Positions 35,273 to 44,871 are shown, numbered from the stretch's first letter. The stretch is 64,000 nucleotides of DNA from Mariniplasma anaerobium (GCF_016865445.1 NZ_AP024412.1:806001-870000), one strand, 5' to 3'. The notes: generated by a model not told the origin, from the letters alone. A program made the numbers and translations.

Positions 35273-36994
35273 TTATTTATTTTTACGATCACTATAATGC
35301 GTATGAAGTAAATGATGTGATAATTCTCCAAGAGGCTCTTTCAAAAAATCTTTATAAAGTGCAATAACCTCTGGATTTTCATGTGATTTACGTAGAGTCA
35401 TACTGGCATCAAGACGATATGTTGAATCAATTCTTTCTTGACGAACTTTATTAGTTGTTCCATAAGGTTGTCCGCCACCACCAATACATCCACCTGGACA
35501 AGTCATGATTTCGATGAACGCATAAGGAGATGTTCCTTCTCTGACTTGATCACATAAGACTTTAGCCATAGATAGCGTGTGTGCAACAGCTACTTTAACC
35601 ATTGAACCACCTAAATTAACTTCAGCTTCTTTAATGCCTTCTAAACCCCTTAATTCTTTGAAATCAAGGCTTTCTAAAGGTTTCTTATTAACGACTTCAT
35701 AAACTGTTCTAATAGCAGCTTCCATAACGCCACCGGTTGCTCCAAAGATAGCTGCAGCTCCAGTTGTGATACCAAATGGTGAATCAAATGGAGTTTCTTT
35801 TAAGTTTTCAAAATTAATACCCATTTGCTTAATCATTTTACCTAACTCACGTGTTGTTAAAACAACATCGATATCAGGACTATTTTCATCAACACTCATT
35901 TCTTCACGTTTTGCTTCATATTTTTTAGCAGTACAAGGCATAACAGAAACGACAAACACATCTTTAGGGTCTAATCCTGCTTTTTGAGGATAATAAGATT
36001 TAGCAAGTGCACCAAACATTTGTTGAGGTGACTTACATGATGAGATATGATCTAGAATATCTGGATATCTTTGCTCAGCATAACTAATCCAACCAGGACA
36101 GCATGATGTCATCATTGGAAGTATGCCACCATTAGTTACACGTTGAATTAATTCATTGCCTTCTTCAATAATGGTTAAATCAGCAGTAAAATCTGTATCA
36201 AATACTTGATCAAAACCTAATATTTTCATAGCGGTTACCATCTTACCGGTAACGATTGTACCTATTGCTTGATTAACTTCTTCACCTAATGAAACACGAA
36301 CAGCAGGTGCAACTTGTACGATAACATGTTTCTTAGGATCTGTTAATGCATGCCAGACTAAATCTGTATCATCTTTTTCTGTGATTGCTCCAACAGGACA
36401 TACGCTTGCGCATTGCCCACAAAACGTACAAAAATCATCGTTTAAATCTTCATCAAACACAGCAGAGACTCTAGTTTCATGTCCCCTACCTAATATGGCT
36501 AGAACACTAGTGCCTTGGACATTATTACAGACATCAACACATCGTCCGCATTTAATACATAAATTAGGATTTCTAACAATAGCTGGATTGTTATCATCAA
36601 TGTCGCATTTTTCAAAAACACTAGGAAATCTATTTTCATCAATTCCTAAATTTCTAGCTAAACTTTGAAGTTCACACTTCATATTTTTAACGCATGTTGT
36701 ACAGTTTGTATCATGATTTGATAAGATGAGTTCAACTATTGTTTTACGTGCATTTAATACTCTAGGTGAATTGGTATTTACAACCATACCTTCACGAACA
36801 GGAGTAGAACAAGCTGAAGTTAACCCTTTTTTGCCATCAATTTCAACAACACAAACACGACAATCAGATTTAATATTTAAATCTTCATAGTAACATAAAG
36901 TAGGAATGTTCATACTATATTGTTTTGCTGCTTGTAAAATAGAAGTATCTTCCTTAACTGAAACTTTTACATTGTTTATTGTTAAATTTACCAT
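35273..36994 (-). CDS. hydA: [FeFe]-hydrogenase catalytic subunit (HydA/HndD type)
   Basis: 573 residues. Order: a plant-type [2Fe-2S] domain (residues 1-75, CYYEDLNIKSDCRVCVVE), a His-Cys cluster segment (NHDTNCTTCVKNMKC), two [4Fe-4S] motifs (CIKCGRCVDVC, CTFCGQCASVCP), then the H-cluster domain with TSCCPGW, MPCTAKKYE and EIMTCPGGCIGGGGQP, followed by the small-subunit-like C-terminus. All H-cluster Cys are present. The start is ATG at 36994, eight bases after AAGGAGG; the ATG at 37000 is too close. No HydE, F or G maturase lies in this window. Confidence 0.95.
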   Translation of the reverse strand: MVNLTINNVKVSVKEDTSILQAAKQYSMNIPTLCYYEDLNIKSDCRVCVVEIDGKKGLTSACSTPVREGMVVNTNSPRVLNARKTIVELILSNHDTNCTTCVKNMKCELQSLARNLGIDENRFPSVFEKCDIDDNNPAIVRNPNLCIKCGRCVDVCNNVQGTSVLAILGRGHETRVSAVFDEDLNDDFCTFCGQCASVCPVGAITEKDDTDLVWHALTDPKKHVIVQVAPAVRVSLGEEVNQAIGTIVTGKMVTAMKILGFDQVFDTDFTADLTIIEEGNELIQRVTNGGILPMMTSCCPGWISYAEQRYPDILDHISSCKSPQQMFGALAKSYYPQKAGLDPKDVFVVSVMPCTAKKYEAKREEMSVDENSPDIDVVLTTRELGKMIKQMGINFENLKETPFDSPFGITTGAAAIFGATGGVMEAAIRTVYEVVNKKPLESLDFKELRGLEGIKEAEVNLGGSMVKVAVAHTLSMAKVLCDQVREGTSPYAFIEIMTCPGGCIGGGGQPYGTTNKVRQERIDSTYRLDASMTLRKSHENPEVIALYKDFLKEPLGELSHHLLHTHYSDRKNK

Positions 36995-37007
36995 GTTCAT
37001 ATCCTCC

Positions 37008-38267
37008 TTATCCTTTCTGTGGATGTTCAATACGATCGATATAATCGTCTCTAAAATATCTAAGTGATGAAATAATAGCTGTAGGTGATGTTTGACCAAG
37101 ACCACAAAGGGAAGCTTGGTGAATCACACGAGCTAGAGATTCTAAAGAAATAATATCTTTGACAGTTGCTTTTCTTTCAATAAATTTAATAATCAAATTT
37201 GCTAATTGAATGTGACCTTCTCGACATGGTGTACATTTACCACATGATTCATGTTGGAAGAAGCGAACTACTTTGAGCAGAATATCAAACAAATCAAATC
37301 TTTCATCCATGACAATGATTGCTCCTGCACCAGTTTTTGATTCAAACTCTTCAAAGCGTTCATAATCAATAATCATATCAAGCATATAATCAGGAATAAT
37401 TGGACCACAAGCTCCACCCAATTGAACCATTTTAATTTTACGATCTTTTTCAATGCCGCCACCTAGTTTATAGATGACATCACGAATAGGGACACCATAA
37501 GGTATTTCAAAAACGCCTTTATGTTTAACATTACCAGATAAAGAGATTAATTTTGTTCCAGTTGAAGAAGGTGTACCAATTTTAGCAAATTCTAATCCAC
37601 CCATTTCAATAAGTGAAGGTATTGTTGAAAATGTTTCAACATTATTAATTAAAGTTGGCTTATTATGCAATCCAACAGAAGTAGGAAATGGAGGTTTAAC
37701 TCTAGTTCTACCTGGTTTACCTTCAAGAGATTCGATTAAAGCAAATTCTTCACCACAAACATATGAACCTGCACCAGATCTAACTTCTATATCAAAATTA
37801 AATTTAGATCCTAGTATGTTTTTACCTAAATAACCATTTTTTTTAGCTTCATCAATAGACCATTTTAAAAGGCTAATCGATTTTTGATATTCGCCACGAA
37901 CATAAATATAACCTTTAGTAGCTCCAGTTGCATAAGCAACAATAAGCATACCTTCTAAAACTTGATGTGGATCGTTTTCCATTAAGTAACGGTCTTTAAA
38001 ATTACCAGGTTCACCTTCATCAGCATTACAAATGATGAATTTTTCTTTATTTGTTTCTTTAGCTAGACCCATCATTTTAATTGCTGTAGGGAACCCTGCT
38101 CCACCTCGACCACGTAAGTAAGCTTTTTCAACTTCCTCTATAATTGAAGTTTTTTCCATTTTTAAAGCTTTCTTTAAGTTTTTATACCCATCAAAATTAA
38201 TATATTCATCAATGGATAAAGGATTAATCTTTCCAAATCTTTTAGATACCAATTTCATCTCTTTCAT
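37008..38267 (-). CDS. hydB: NuoF-like diaphorase subunit of the hydrogenase
   Basis: 419 residues. NADH site GRGGAGFPTAIKM, FMN site EVRSGAGSYVCGEEFALIESLEG (split across residues ~160-185), NNVETF, and the [4Fe-4S] motif HESCGKCTPCREGH. Unlike typical HydB or HndC, it lacks both the N-terminal thioredoxin-like [2Fe-2S] domain and the C-terminal ferredoxin domain, so it matches bare NuoF. It overlaps the previous stop by 1 nt (TAATG); M4 at 38258 is an alternative start. Confidence 0.92.
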   Translation of the reverse strand: MKEMKLVSKRFGKINPLSIDEYINFDGYKNLKKALKMEKTSIIEEVEKAYLRGRGGAGFPTAIKMMGLAKETNKEKFIICNADEGEPGNFKDRYLMENDPHQVLEGMLIVAYATGATKGYIYVRGEYQKSISLLKWSIDEAKKNGYLGKNILGSKFNFDIEVRSGAGSYVCGEEFALIESLEGKPGRTRVKPPFPTSVGLHNKPTLINNVETFSTIPSLIEMGGLEFAKIGTPSSTGTKLISLSGNVKHKGVFEIPYGVPIRDVIYKLGGGIEKDRKIKMVQLGGACGPIIPDYMLDMIIDYERFEEFESKTGAGAIIVMDERFDLFDILLKVVRFFQHESCGKCTPCREGHIQLANLIIKFIERKATVKDIISLESLARVIHQASLCGLGQTSPTAIISSLRYFRDDYIDRIEHPQKG

Positions 38268-38722
38268 TACATGTACACCCGATACTCAGATAAAATCGCT
38301 TTAATTTTATCAGCTGTTAGATGCGTATAAATCTTATCGTTAATTCTCATCACAGGTCCAGCTTCACAACATCCCAAACAGCTTGTATACTCTAAAGTAA
38401 ACTGTTTATTTGAAGTTGTCTCATTAACACGAATTCCAAGTTCCTTTTCTATAATATTTAAAACATTTACATCTGAACTTATATAGCAAGGGATATCCTT
38501 GCATACTTGAATGATGTATTTTCCTCGTGGTTTGTCTGAAAAGAATGTATAAAATGACAAAACACTACATACCTTACTTTCAGGTATGCTTAGATAATCA
38601 GCAATCTCTTTAATATCATCTTTTGATATGAAATGATCACTTTTTACGACTTGACATTCTAATAGAATTTCAAGTAGAAGATCTTCTTTCTTTTCGTATT
38701 TTTCTAATAATTCTTTTAACAT
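38267..38722 (-). CDS. hydC: NuoE-like [2Fe-2S] subunit of the hydrogenase
   Basis: 151 residues. A helical N-terminus and a thioredoxin-like [2Fe-2S] domain with ligands in IIQVCKDIPCYIS and TSCLGCCEAGPVM. First gene of a three-gene operon (NuoE-, NuoF-, HydA-like) that links NAD(P)H to proton reduction, possibly with flavin-based bifurcation of reduced ferredoxin. ATG at 38722 follows AGGAGGAT. A long leader with terminator-like hairpins precedes it. Confidence 0.92.
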   Translation of the reverse strand: MLKELLEKYEKKEDLLLEILLECQVVKSDHFISKDDIKEIADYLSIPESKVCSVLSFYTFFSDKPRGKYIIQVCKDIPCYISSDVNVLNIIEKELGIRVNETTSNKQFTLEYTSCLGCCEAGPVMRINDKIYTHLTADKIKAILSEYRVYM

Positions 38723-38978
38723 TGTTTATCCTCCTATTTATAAGTAAAAAATAACAATTCAAAAAAATTGTTTGTGTGTCGGTTTCCTATGCCAGTTGTG
38801 TTTAAACGTAAGATGCTTTTAAAAGACTATTTGTGTAAAGTAGTCTAATAAGTTTTTAAAAAAGTAAAAACTCAAAGTTAAAAAGCTTCATGTCAATCAA
38901 AAAAAAGTTAGTTCCTCCATTTCTTCAGTTAAACGGTTTATTTGCCTTTACTATATAATGATTTAGTTTGAATGTCAA
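38723..38978 (-). promoter_or_regulatory. Promoter and ~220-nt leader of the hydrogenase operon, with attenuator-like hairpins
   Basis: On the minus strand: -35 TTGACA (38973-38978), 17-nt spacer, -10 TATAGT (38950-38955), start near 38943. The leader holds AGACTA/TAGTCT (38841-38846 with 38824-38829) followed by T, and AACAATT/AATTGTT (38766-38772 with 38753-38759) followed by ATTTTTT only 30 nt before the ATG. No known riboswitch class was recognised. Confidence 0.6.
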
Positions 38979-39000
38979 TGCAATTTATAGGTATTATAAT

Positions 39001-39207
39001 GAAAAAAAATAATAATACTTCACTTTTCTGGTTAATTTAATATAAAAGAATAAATCAAAGGTTTTTTGTTAAAATATCTAACTATTCAATAAAGATTAAT
39101 AATATATTACTTTACTTTTCTTTTTGACTTAATACTTTATTAGATTGAATTAAAAAGGTATACTATAAATATAATTAAAGTAAGTGCTAGAATATGGAAT
39201 TATAGCC
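39001..39207. other. AT-rich intergenic stretch
   Basis: No gene or RNA family recognised. It separates the divergent hydrogenase promoter from the gene remnant at 39208; TTGACT near 39125 and TATACT near 39160 could be promoter elements for the latter. Confidence 0.35.
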
Positions 39208-39357
39208 ATGAAAAAAACTAAACTTTTAGATCAATTGGACACATTGAGAAAAAGTTTAAATGAAGAAGATAGAACTAAGTTAATATGTAGTGATCAAGCA
39301 CTATAAGAAATGTCTAAGAAAAATCCAGATAGATTCGTGATTTTTAAGAACATCTAG
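39208..39357 (+). pseudogene. Remnant of a short gene interrupted by a stop
   Basis: MKKTKLLDQLDTLRKSLNEED continues to a TAA at 39304, after which the same frame reads EMSKKNPDRFVIFKNI before TAG at 39355. The codon character is coding-like on both sides of the stop, suggesting a decayed gene rather than a real 32-residue product. Family unknown. Confidence 0.35.
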
Positions 39358-39497
39358 AATTGATAGAGGGTTTTTAGAGGTGAATGAACATCTTATATGA
39401 AATTCATTATTGCATATACTTAAAAAAACTAGGATGATTTAAGTGTGGCTGGAAATATAAAGATTTTTCTATATTTGAAAAAGATGGATGTGATACT

Positions 39498-40067
39498 ATG
39501 TTTTCACTTTACGACTTATTTATGAGACCTTTAGAAAAAAGAGGAATCAAACAAGCCAGAAAGAGATTAATGGCTCAAGCTAGTGGTTCGGTACTAGAAA
39601 TTGGTTCTGGAACAGGGGCTAACATAAAATTTTATAATTTTGATTTAATTACTGACTTAACGATTACAGATAAGAAATTATCAAAACGAATTAAGAAATT
39701 AGATCAAATACCTGCTAAATTTATAGAAGCCGATGTGTCTGCTCTTCCTTTTTCTGATGATTCATTTGACACAATCATTCATACATTAGTTTTTTGTAGT
39801 GTTAAAGATGTATCAAAAGGTTTACTTGAACTAGAAAGAGTTTTAAAACCAAATGGGAAAATCATATTTATAGAACATATCCTACCAGAGCATGGTTTTC
39901 TGAAAAGAACTTTTAAGTTTATAAATCCATTATGGAAAAGAGTTTCTTCTGGATGTAATTTAACTAGATCTTATGTAGATTCTTTGGAACAAGAAGGATT
40001 TGAAATCGTTGAATCAAGCAAGTTTATGAAAACAGTATTTGTTAGTGGCATAGCAATAAAAAAATAA
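39498..40067 (+). CDS. Class I SAM-dependent methyltransferase
   Basis: 189 residues. SAM motif VLEIGSGTGANIKFYN (residues ~31-46), acidic DKKLSK region, FIEADVSALPFSDDSFDTI and LKPNGKIIFIEHILPE are typical of the Methyltransf_11/UbiE-like group; FKFINPLWKRVSSGCNLTRSY is shared with small bacterial phospholipid or metabolite methyltransferases. The frame is open upstream to about 39438 (CGWKYKDFSIFEKDG), so a longer product is possible, but ATG 39498 fits the family start. Substrate unknown. Confidence 0.78.
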   Translation: MFSLYDLFMRPLEKRGIKQARKRLMAQASGSVLEIGSGTGANIKFYNFDLITDLTITDKKLSKRIKKLDQIPAKFIEADVSALPFSDDSFDTIIHTLVFCSVKDVSKGLLELERVLKPNGKIIFIEHILPEHGFLKRTFKFINPLWKRVSSGCNLTRSYVDSLEQEGFEIVESSKFMKTVFVSGIAIKK

Positions 40068-40088
40068 ATATATGTATTTATAATATAG

Positions 40089-40115
40089 AAAAGCATTTAA
40101 TATGCTTTTTTTATG
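40089..40115 (+). terminator. Terminator of the methyltransferase gene
   Basis: AAAAGCAT (40089-40096) pairs with ATGCTTTT (40102-40109), then T run. Confidence 0.83.
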
Positions 40116-40203
40116 GGTCGAAAAATGTGAAATTTTGAGATTAAATCAATATAATATTCATAATATCTCTATAAATGTTACAATATTATAAAGAGGTGAA
40201 CAC

Positions 40204-42105
40204 ATGAAAAAAGAATTAATAAAAACAAATTACTATGAAGCAGTCAACGAAGAATGGTTAAAAAACGCTGTAATTCCAGGTGATAAACCATCTATGTCTG
40301 CATTTTTAGAATTGCATCTAGGTATTGAAGATATACTACTAGACCTAACTGCAAAATGGGAAAAAGATCAAACAGGTCTAAATGAGAACACTAAGAAATT
40401 CATTAAACTTTATCAAATGACAAAAGATTTTGATAAGAGAAGTGAACTAGGAACAAAACCATTTGAAGTGGTTTTAAATCAAATAAATCAATTAAAAAAC
40501 TTAAAAGATTTAGATAAAGCATTTAAAGACCTGACATTAGCATCTATAGAAACACCGTTTGGTTTTTCTGTGATGCAAGATTTCATGAATAGTAATAATC
40601 AAGTACTATATTTTGGTGCTTCAAGATTATTTTTACCAGATACTACTTATTACAAGGATGAGAAATCAAAAGCACAATTAATTGGACTTTTCACTCAAAC
40701 AACAACACAACTATTAAATCTATATGGTTTTTCTAAAGAAGAAAAAGAAAAACTAATATCTGATGCTCTAGCTTTTGATGAATTACTAGTTCCAGTAACA
40801 AAATCAAGTGTAGAAGCTGCGGATTATGTAAAGATGTATAATCCTTTAAGTAAATCTGATGCTAAAAAATTAACTAAAAACTTTGATATCATGGGTAATG
40901 CAGAAGCACTTGTTAAACAAGATGTTGATCAATTAATCGTTTTAAATCTAGATTTCATCAATGCTTTTGATTCAATTATTAGTGATGAAAACTTTGAAAT
41001 CATTAAATCATGGATGGTTGTTAATAATGCTAGAAGTTTTGCATCTGATTTAACAGATGAATTAAGAGTTGCTGCTGGAGCATTTGGCAGAGCTTTATCA
41101 GGTACTAAAGAAGCTCAAAGCAAAGAAAAATTTGCTTTTTATCAAGCTTATAACAGATTTAGCCAAGTCGTAGGTCTTTATTATGGAGAAAACTTCTTTG
41201 GACCAGTGGCTAAAGAAGATGTTAAAAAGATGGTTCATGAAATCATAGGTATATATAATGAACGTATTACAAATAATGATTGGTTAAATGAAAAAACTAA
41301 AGCAAAAGCAATCAAAAAATTGACTACCCTATCAGTTCATGTTGGTTATCCTGATGAACTACCTCCATATTATGATATGTTCGAAGTTAAAGGATATGAA
41401 GAAGGATCTAACATATTAAATGAAAAATTAAAGATGACTAGAATTATGTCTGAATTAAACTTTGAAAAATATAATAAAGCACCAAATAAAAATATTTGGC
41501 ACATGCCAGCTAGTATGGTTAATGCTTATTATAGTCCTACAAATAATCAAATCGTATTTCCAGCAGCAATATTACAAAAACCATATTACTCTCTAGAACA
41601 AAGCCCATCTGAAAACTATGGTGGTATTGGTGCAGTTATGGCTCATGAGATTTCACATGCATTTGATAATAATGGTGCTAAATTTGATGAATTTGGATCA
41701 CTAAGCAATTGGTGGACAGATGAAGATCTAGAAGCATTTAAGAAAAAATCTAAAGATATGATAGATTTATTTGATGGTGTTGAAACAGGTAATGGCGTTT
41801 GTAATGGCGAATTAACAGTTTCAGAAAACATCGCAGATAGTGGCGGATTAAGATGCGCTCTAGAAGCAAGTAAAAAGAGAAAAGATCATGATTTAGAAGG
41901 TTTCTTTAAAAATTGGGCAAGTGTATGGAGACAAAAAGCATCTCCTGAATATAGCCAATTATTATTAAGAGTTGATGTTCATGGTCCAACTATCTTAAGA
42001 GCAAATATGCAATTAAGTAATTTACCAGAATTCCAAGACTTTTATCAAATTACAGAAGAAGACAAAATGTATTTAGCTAAAGATAAGATGGTTAGTATTT
42101 GGTAA
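40204..42105 (+). CDS. pepO: M13-family metallopeptidase (PepO-like)
   Basis: 633 residues, no signal peptide, so cytoplasmic as for lactococcal PepO. The zinc site is VMAHEISHAFDNNG (HExxH) with the third ligand in ENIADSGGLRCAL; NAYYSPTNNQIVFPAAILQ and the C-terminal RVDVHGPTILRANMQL substrate-binding block are canonical neprilysin-family features. It cleaves oligopeptides up to about 30 residues. AAGAGGTGAAC precedes ATG 40204. Monocistronic with its own terminator. Confidence 0.94.
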   Translation: MKKELIKTNYYEAVNEEWLKNAVIPGDKPSMSAFLELHLGIEDILLDLTAKWEKDQTGLNENTKKFIKLYQMTKDFDKRSELGTKPFEVVLNQINQLKNLKDLDKAFKDLTLASIETPFGFSVMQDFMNSNNQVLYFGASRLFLPDTTYYKDEKSKAQLIGLFTQTTTQLLNLYGFSKEEKEKLISDALAFDELLVPVTKSSVEAADYVKMYNPLSKSDAKKLTKNFDIMGNAEALVKQDVDQLIVLNLDFINAFDSIISDENFEIIKSWMVVNNARSFASDLTDELRVAAGAFGRALSGTKEAQSKEKFAFYQAYNRFSQVVGLYYGENFFGPVAKEDVKKMVHEIIGIYNERITNNDWLNEKTKAKAIKKLTTLSVHVGYPDELPPYYDMFEVKGYEEGSNILNEKLKMTRIMSELNFEKYNKAPNKNIWHMPASMVNAYYSPTNNQIVFPAAILQKPYYSLEQSPSENYGGIGAVMAHEISHAFDNNGAKFDEFGSLSNWWTDEDLEAFKKKSKDMIDLFDGVETGNGVCNGELTVSENIADSGGLRCALEASKKRKDHDLEGFFKNWASVWRQKASPEYSQLLLRVDVHGPTILRANMQLSNLPEFQDFYQITEEDKMYLAKDKMVSIW

Positions 42106-42127
42106 TTAATTTAATATAGTTTAAAGA

Positions 42128-42164
42128 ACATCTCAAAAATTTATTTTTATGAGGTGTTTTTTTT
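42128..42164 (+). terminator. Terminator of pepO
   Basis: ACATCTCA (42128-42135) pairs with TGAGGTGT (42150-42157), then T run. Confidence 0.82.
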
Positions 42165-42200
42165 ATCGCTTTTTGTTTTAATTTTTTTGTCATCAGGTTG

Positions 42201-42233
42201 AAAAAATGCACTTGAAATGTTAACTTCAAGTGC
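42201..42233 (-). terminator. Terminator of the two-component operon
   Basis: GCACTTGAA (42208-42216) pairs with TTCAAGTGC (42225-42233); six T follow on the minus strand. Confidence 0.87.
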
Positions 42234-42271
42234 TCGTATTTTAACTGCAAGTATTTATTTAGAAAACATTT

Positions 42272-44035
42272 TTATAAAATTTGAATAGTAAACCAAAAAT
42301 GTACACCTTTTTCAACATTTTTCACATGGCATTCAGATCGAAATTGATTAAGTGTTTGATTTACGATATAAAGTCCAAGACCTGTGGAACCTTCATGACG
42401 ACTGCGTTCTTTACTTACACGATAAAACGGTTCAAATAGACGTTCAATTTCTTCATCAGGAATAGTAATTCCATAATTTGTAACACTGATAGTTAAATCA
42501 TTTTTGTCTTGGATAACTTTGATTTCAATAGTTTCATTTGTAGGTGTATATTTTATTGCATTGGTCAATAGATTTGACAAAACTAATTCTAATTTTTGTG
42601 GATCCGAGAGTAATTCAACATGAAGCAAATCCATTTTTATCTCAAGTTCTTTTTGAAAAGCCAATAATTGTAAACGTGAGACAACTTGTTCAATTAAATT
42701 ATCGATATAAAACTTTTGATAATATTGTTTATACTGTGGAGTATCTGATTGATAAACAAGCATCATATTTTTAATCATTTTATTCGTATTTTTTATTTCT
42801 TGTTGAATCAATTTAAGTTGTTTAGTTTGTTCCGCTTTAGTTTCAAATAGATTATGTTCCAACGCTTCAGAAGAAGCTTGTATCACACTTAAAGGTGTTT
42901 TTAACTCATGAGACATTCCGCGAATAAATTCTTTTCTTCTCTCATCATTTTTATTTTCAATTTCTAAGGATTGTGACAATTGTTTATTTTGTTTTGATAA
43001 TTGTGATAAAGTCATTTCTAAATTGGCACTTAAAGTATTGATGTTGAAAGCTAATTCTTGAAATTCATCTTTTGTTTCAATTGTTATTGGGTTATGAGAG
43101 AAATCAAGATTGCTTAATTTTTTTGCAGCGTTATTTAGGGTAACCAGTGGTTTAGAAAATTGTTTTGAATAGAAAAAGGCAGCAATCATTAACACGCCAA
43201 CAACTATGATGAAAGTATAAATGTTTAAAGTTCTTACTGCAGAAACGATGCGTGTTATTTGTGACATTGGATATACTGCAATCAATGTATATGGAGTATC
43301 CTCAATTGATGTGTTTACAAAATAAACAAGACTTTGTTCATTATTTGTTTCATTGGTGCTTACATAATAATAAGATGATTCACTAAAAACTGTCAAATCT
43401 TCATAGTTTTCTGATAAGATATTTAATATTTCATTTGAGATGATTGGATTTATTGGACTTTGAGTAGTATTTTTAATTACCTCAGAACTTAAGATCTCTC
43501 CTGTGATTGTAAATGTAGAGCTAAGATCTAAATCTGGTGAATAATCGCTAAACATAGGATTGATTCTCCCGCTACCAGAATGAATAATACGTTCACCATT
43601 CACACTCAGTGACACAGGGATATAGCGTTCTGTTGGCGCATGATATACAATTGTTGCATCTACTGTAGAACCAATTAAATACACATCATCGTGATTTGGC
43701 ATATATATTTCATAAGTTATATTATCTTGTATGACTTCAACGATTTGTAGTTGCAGTAAGCCCAATTGATTTGTAAGACTGTTAGTAGGCACGAGTAGAG
43801 AAGTTGTTTGTGTTTCTTGTGAGAAATCCAATATAATTTCATTTATATCAGCTACGGATTCTAAAGGTAAAATATTTTCAATTTCATTTTTAGTCGTATT
43901 AATTGTACGATTCGTGTAAAATTGTTCAAATACTGTGCTTTGAAATAAAAAAATAACTAAGAAAATTAAAATATATAAGAGTGTTAACGATAAAAATAGT
44001 TTTTTGATAAAACTTTTTTTAATATTTTTGAACAT
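42272..44035 (-). CDS. Membrane sensor histidine kinase
   Basis: 587 residues. TM1 (about 12-34), a ~230-residue extracellular sensor, TM2 (about 270-292), HAMP (about 293-350), a coiled coil, then the kinase core: phospho-acceptor His376 in MSHELKTPLSVIQ, N box LLTNAIKYTP and G box STGLGLYIVNQ. The kinase looks catalytically complete. The sensor domain has no recognised ligand motif. It overlaps the response-regulator gene by 17 nt. Its likely targets are the neighbouring genes with CACAA repeats. Confidence 0.92.
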   Translation of the reverse strand: MFKNIKKSFIKKLFLSLTLLYILIFLVIFLFQSTVFEQFYTNRTINTTKNEIENILPLESVADINEIILDFSQETQTTSLLVPTNSLTNQLGLLQLQIVEVIQDNITYEIYMPNHDDVYLIGSTVDATIVYHAPTERYIPVSLSVNGERIIHSGSGRINPMFSDYSPDLDLSSTFTITGEILSSEVIKNTTQSPINPIISNEILNILSENYEDLTVFSESSYYYVSTNETNNEQSLVYFVNTSIEDTPYTLIAVYPMSQITRIVSAVRTLNIYTFIIVVGVLMIAAFFYSKQFSKPLVTLNNAAKKLSNLDFSHNPITIETKDEFQELAFNINTLSANLEMTLSQLSKQNKQLSQSLEIENKNDERRKEFIRGMSHELKTPLSVIQASSEALEHNLFETKAEQTKQLKLIQQEIKNTNKMIKNMMLVYQSDTPQYKQYYQKFYIDNLIEQVVSRLQLLAFQKELEIKMDLLHVELLSDPQKLELVLSNLLTNAIKYTPTNETIEIKVIQDKNDLTISVTNYGITIPDEEIERLFEPFYRVSKERSRHEGSTGLGLYIVNQTLNQFRSECHVKNVEKGVHFWFTIQIL

Positions 44036-44702
44036 TCAATTTATACCCCACTTTAAATATAGTTTCAATCATGTCGCCGTAAGGATTTAATTTTTTTCTG
44101 AGCATTTTAATATTTGTATCGACTACACGTTCTTCAACATATACATCCATACCCCAGACTTCATCTAAAAAATCGGCACGCGAAAGCACTTCATTAGGAT
44201 TTTTTCCCATAAATACAAGCATATCAAATTCAGTTTTTGACAATTGCAATCGCTGATGATCAAGAGTAACCGTATGCGCGGGAATATTGATAGATACCTG
44301 GTTAAACTCTAAAATATGTCCATTTTGTTTATGTGAAGAGTCAATTCTCTGTAAAATCGCTTTAACTTTCATCACTAAAACTAGTGGCGAAAACGGCTTT
44401 GTAACGTATTCATCAATTTGTAATTCATAACCTTTTAGCTGATCTTCTTCAGTATCTAATGCAGTTAATAATATGATGGGGACATCGCTATCTTCGCGAA
44501 TTTTTTCTGCGACTTCAAACCCATCTACTTTAGGCATCATGATGTCTGAACATACAAAATCAACATTATGTTTCTTAAAAGATAATATACCGTCTAAACC
44601 ATTTGAAGCAGTCAATACAGTAAATCCTTCTTTTTTAAAATAGGATACCAATATTTCAAGAAGTGATGTTTCATCTTCGATTAGTAAAATAGTTTTATTC
44701 AT
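44019..44702 (-). CDS. OmpR/PhoB-family response regulator
   Basis: 227 residues. Receiver domain: acidic pocket IEDE, phospho-acceptor Asp53 in VCSDIMMPKVDG, LLTALD and the Lys in EYVTKPFSP. C-terminal winged helix: LSKTEFDMLVFMGKNPNEVLSR and EERVVDTNIKMLRKKL recognition helix. The ATG at 44702 follows GAGGTG; an in-frame ATG at 44726 precedes that site. OmpR-family proteins bind tandem half-sites about 11 nt apart, exactly the spacing of the CACAA repeats at its own promoter and those of 44943, 46030 and 46682. Confidence 0.93.
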   Translation of the reverse strand: MNKTILLIEDETSLLEILVSYFKKEGFTVLTASNGLDGILSFKKHNVDFVCSDIMMPKVDGFEVAEKIREDSDVPIILLTALDTEEDQLKGYELQIDEYVTKPFSPLVLVMKVKAILQRIDSSHKQNGHILEFNQVSINIPAHTVTLDHQRLQLSKTEFDMLVFMGKNPNEVLSRADFLDEVWGMDVYVEERVVDTNIKMLRKKLNPYGDMIETIFKVGYKLNVQKY

Positions 44703-44724
44703 AAAAAACACCTCGTATAACAAC

Positions 44725-44764
44725 ATTATAACAGTAATCTATCATTTTATGTGAGAGTTTTGTG
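44725..44764 (-). promoter_or_regulatory. TCS promoter with two phased CACA repeats
   Basis: Minus strand: CACAAAA (44758-44764) and CACATAA (44747-44753), 11 nt apart, then 16 nt to the consensus -10 TATAAT (44725-44730). The downstream repeat occupies the -35 position, as expected for autoactivation by an OmpR-type regulator. Confidence 0.65.
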
Positions 44765-44871
44765 AAGATGAAAAACTATCATTAGACAAATCAAAACATT
44801 ACGATTAATCTTTTTTCTTTATTGATATAGTTTTTTCTATAATGATATTTGGATAACAGTCAATTAAAAAA

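Noticed and set aside
38824-38846. Terminator in the middle of the hydrogenase leader
   Set aside because: The 6-bp stem with 11-nt loop and short T run is too weak to list as a terminator by itself; kept only as part of the leader description.
44758-44764. Possible PhoB or VanR box at the TCS promoter
   Set aside because: The half-site resembles several OmpR-family boxes, so naming a specific regulator would be guesswork; only the phased arrangement is claimed.
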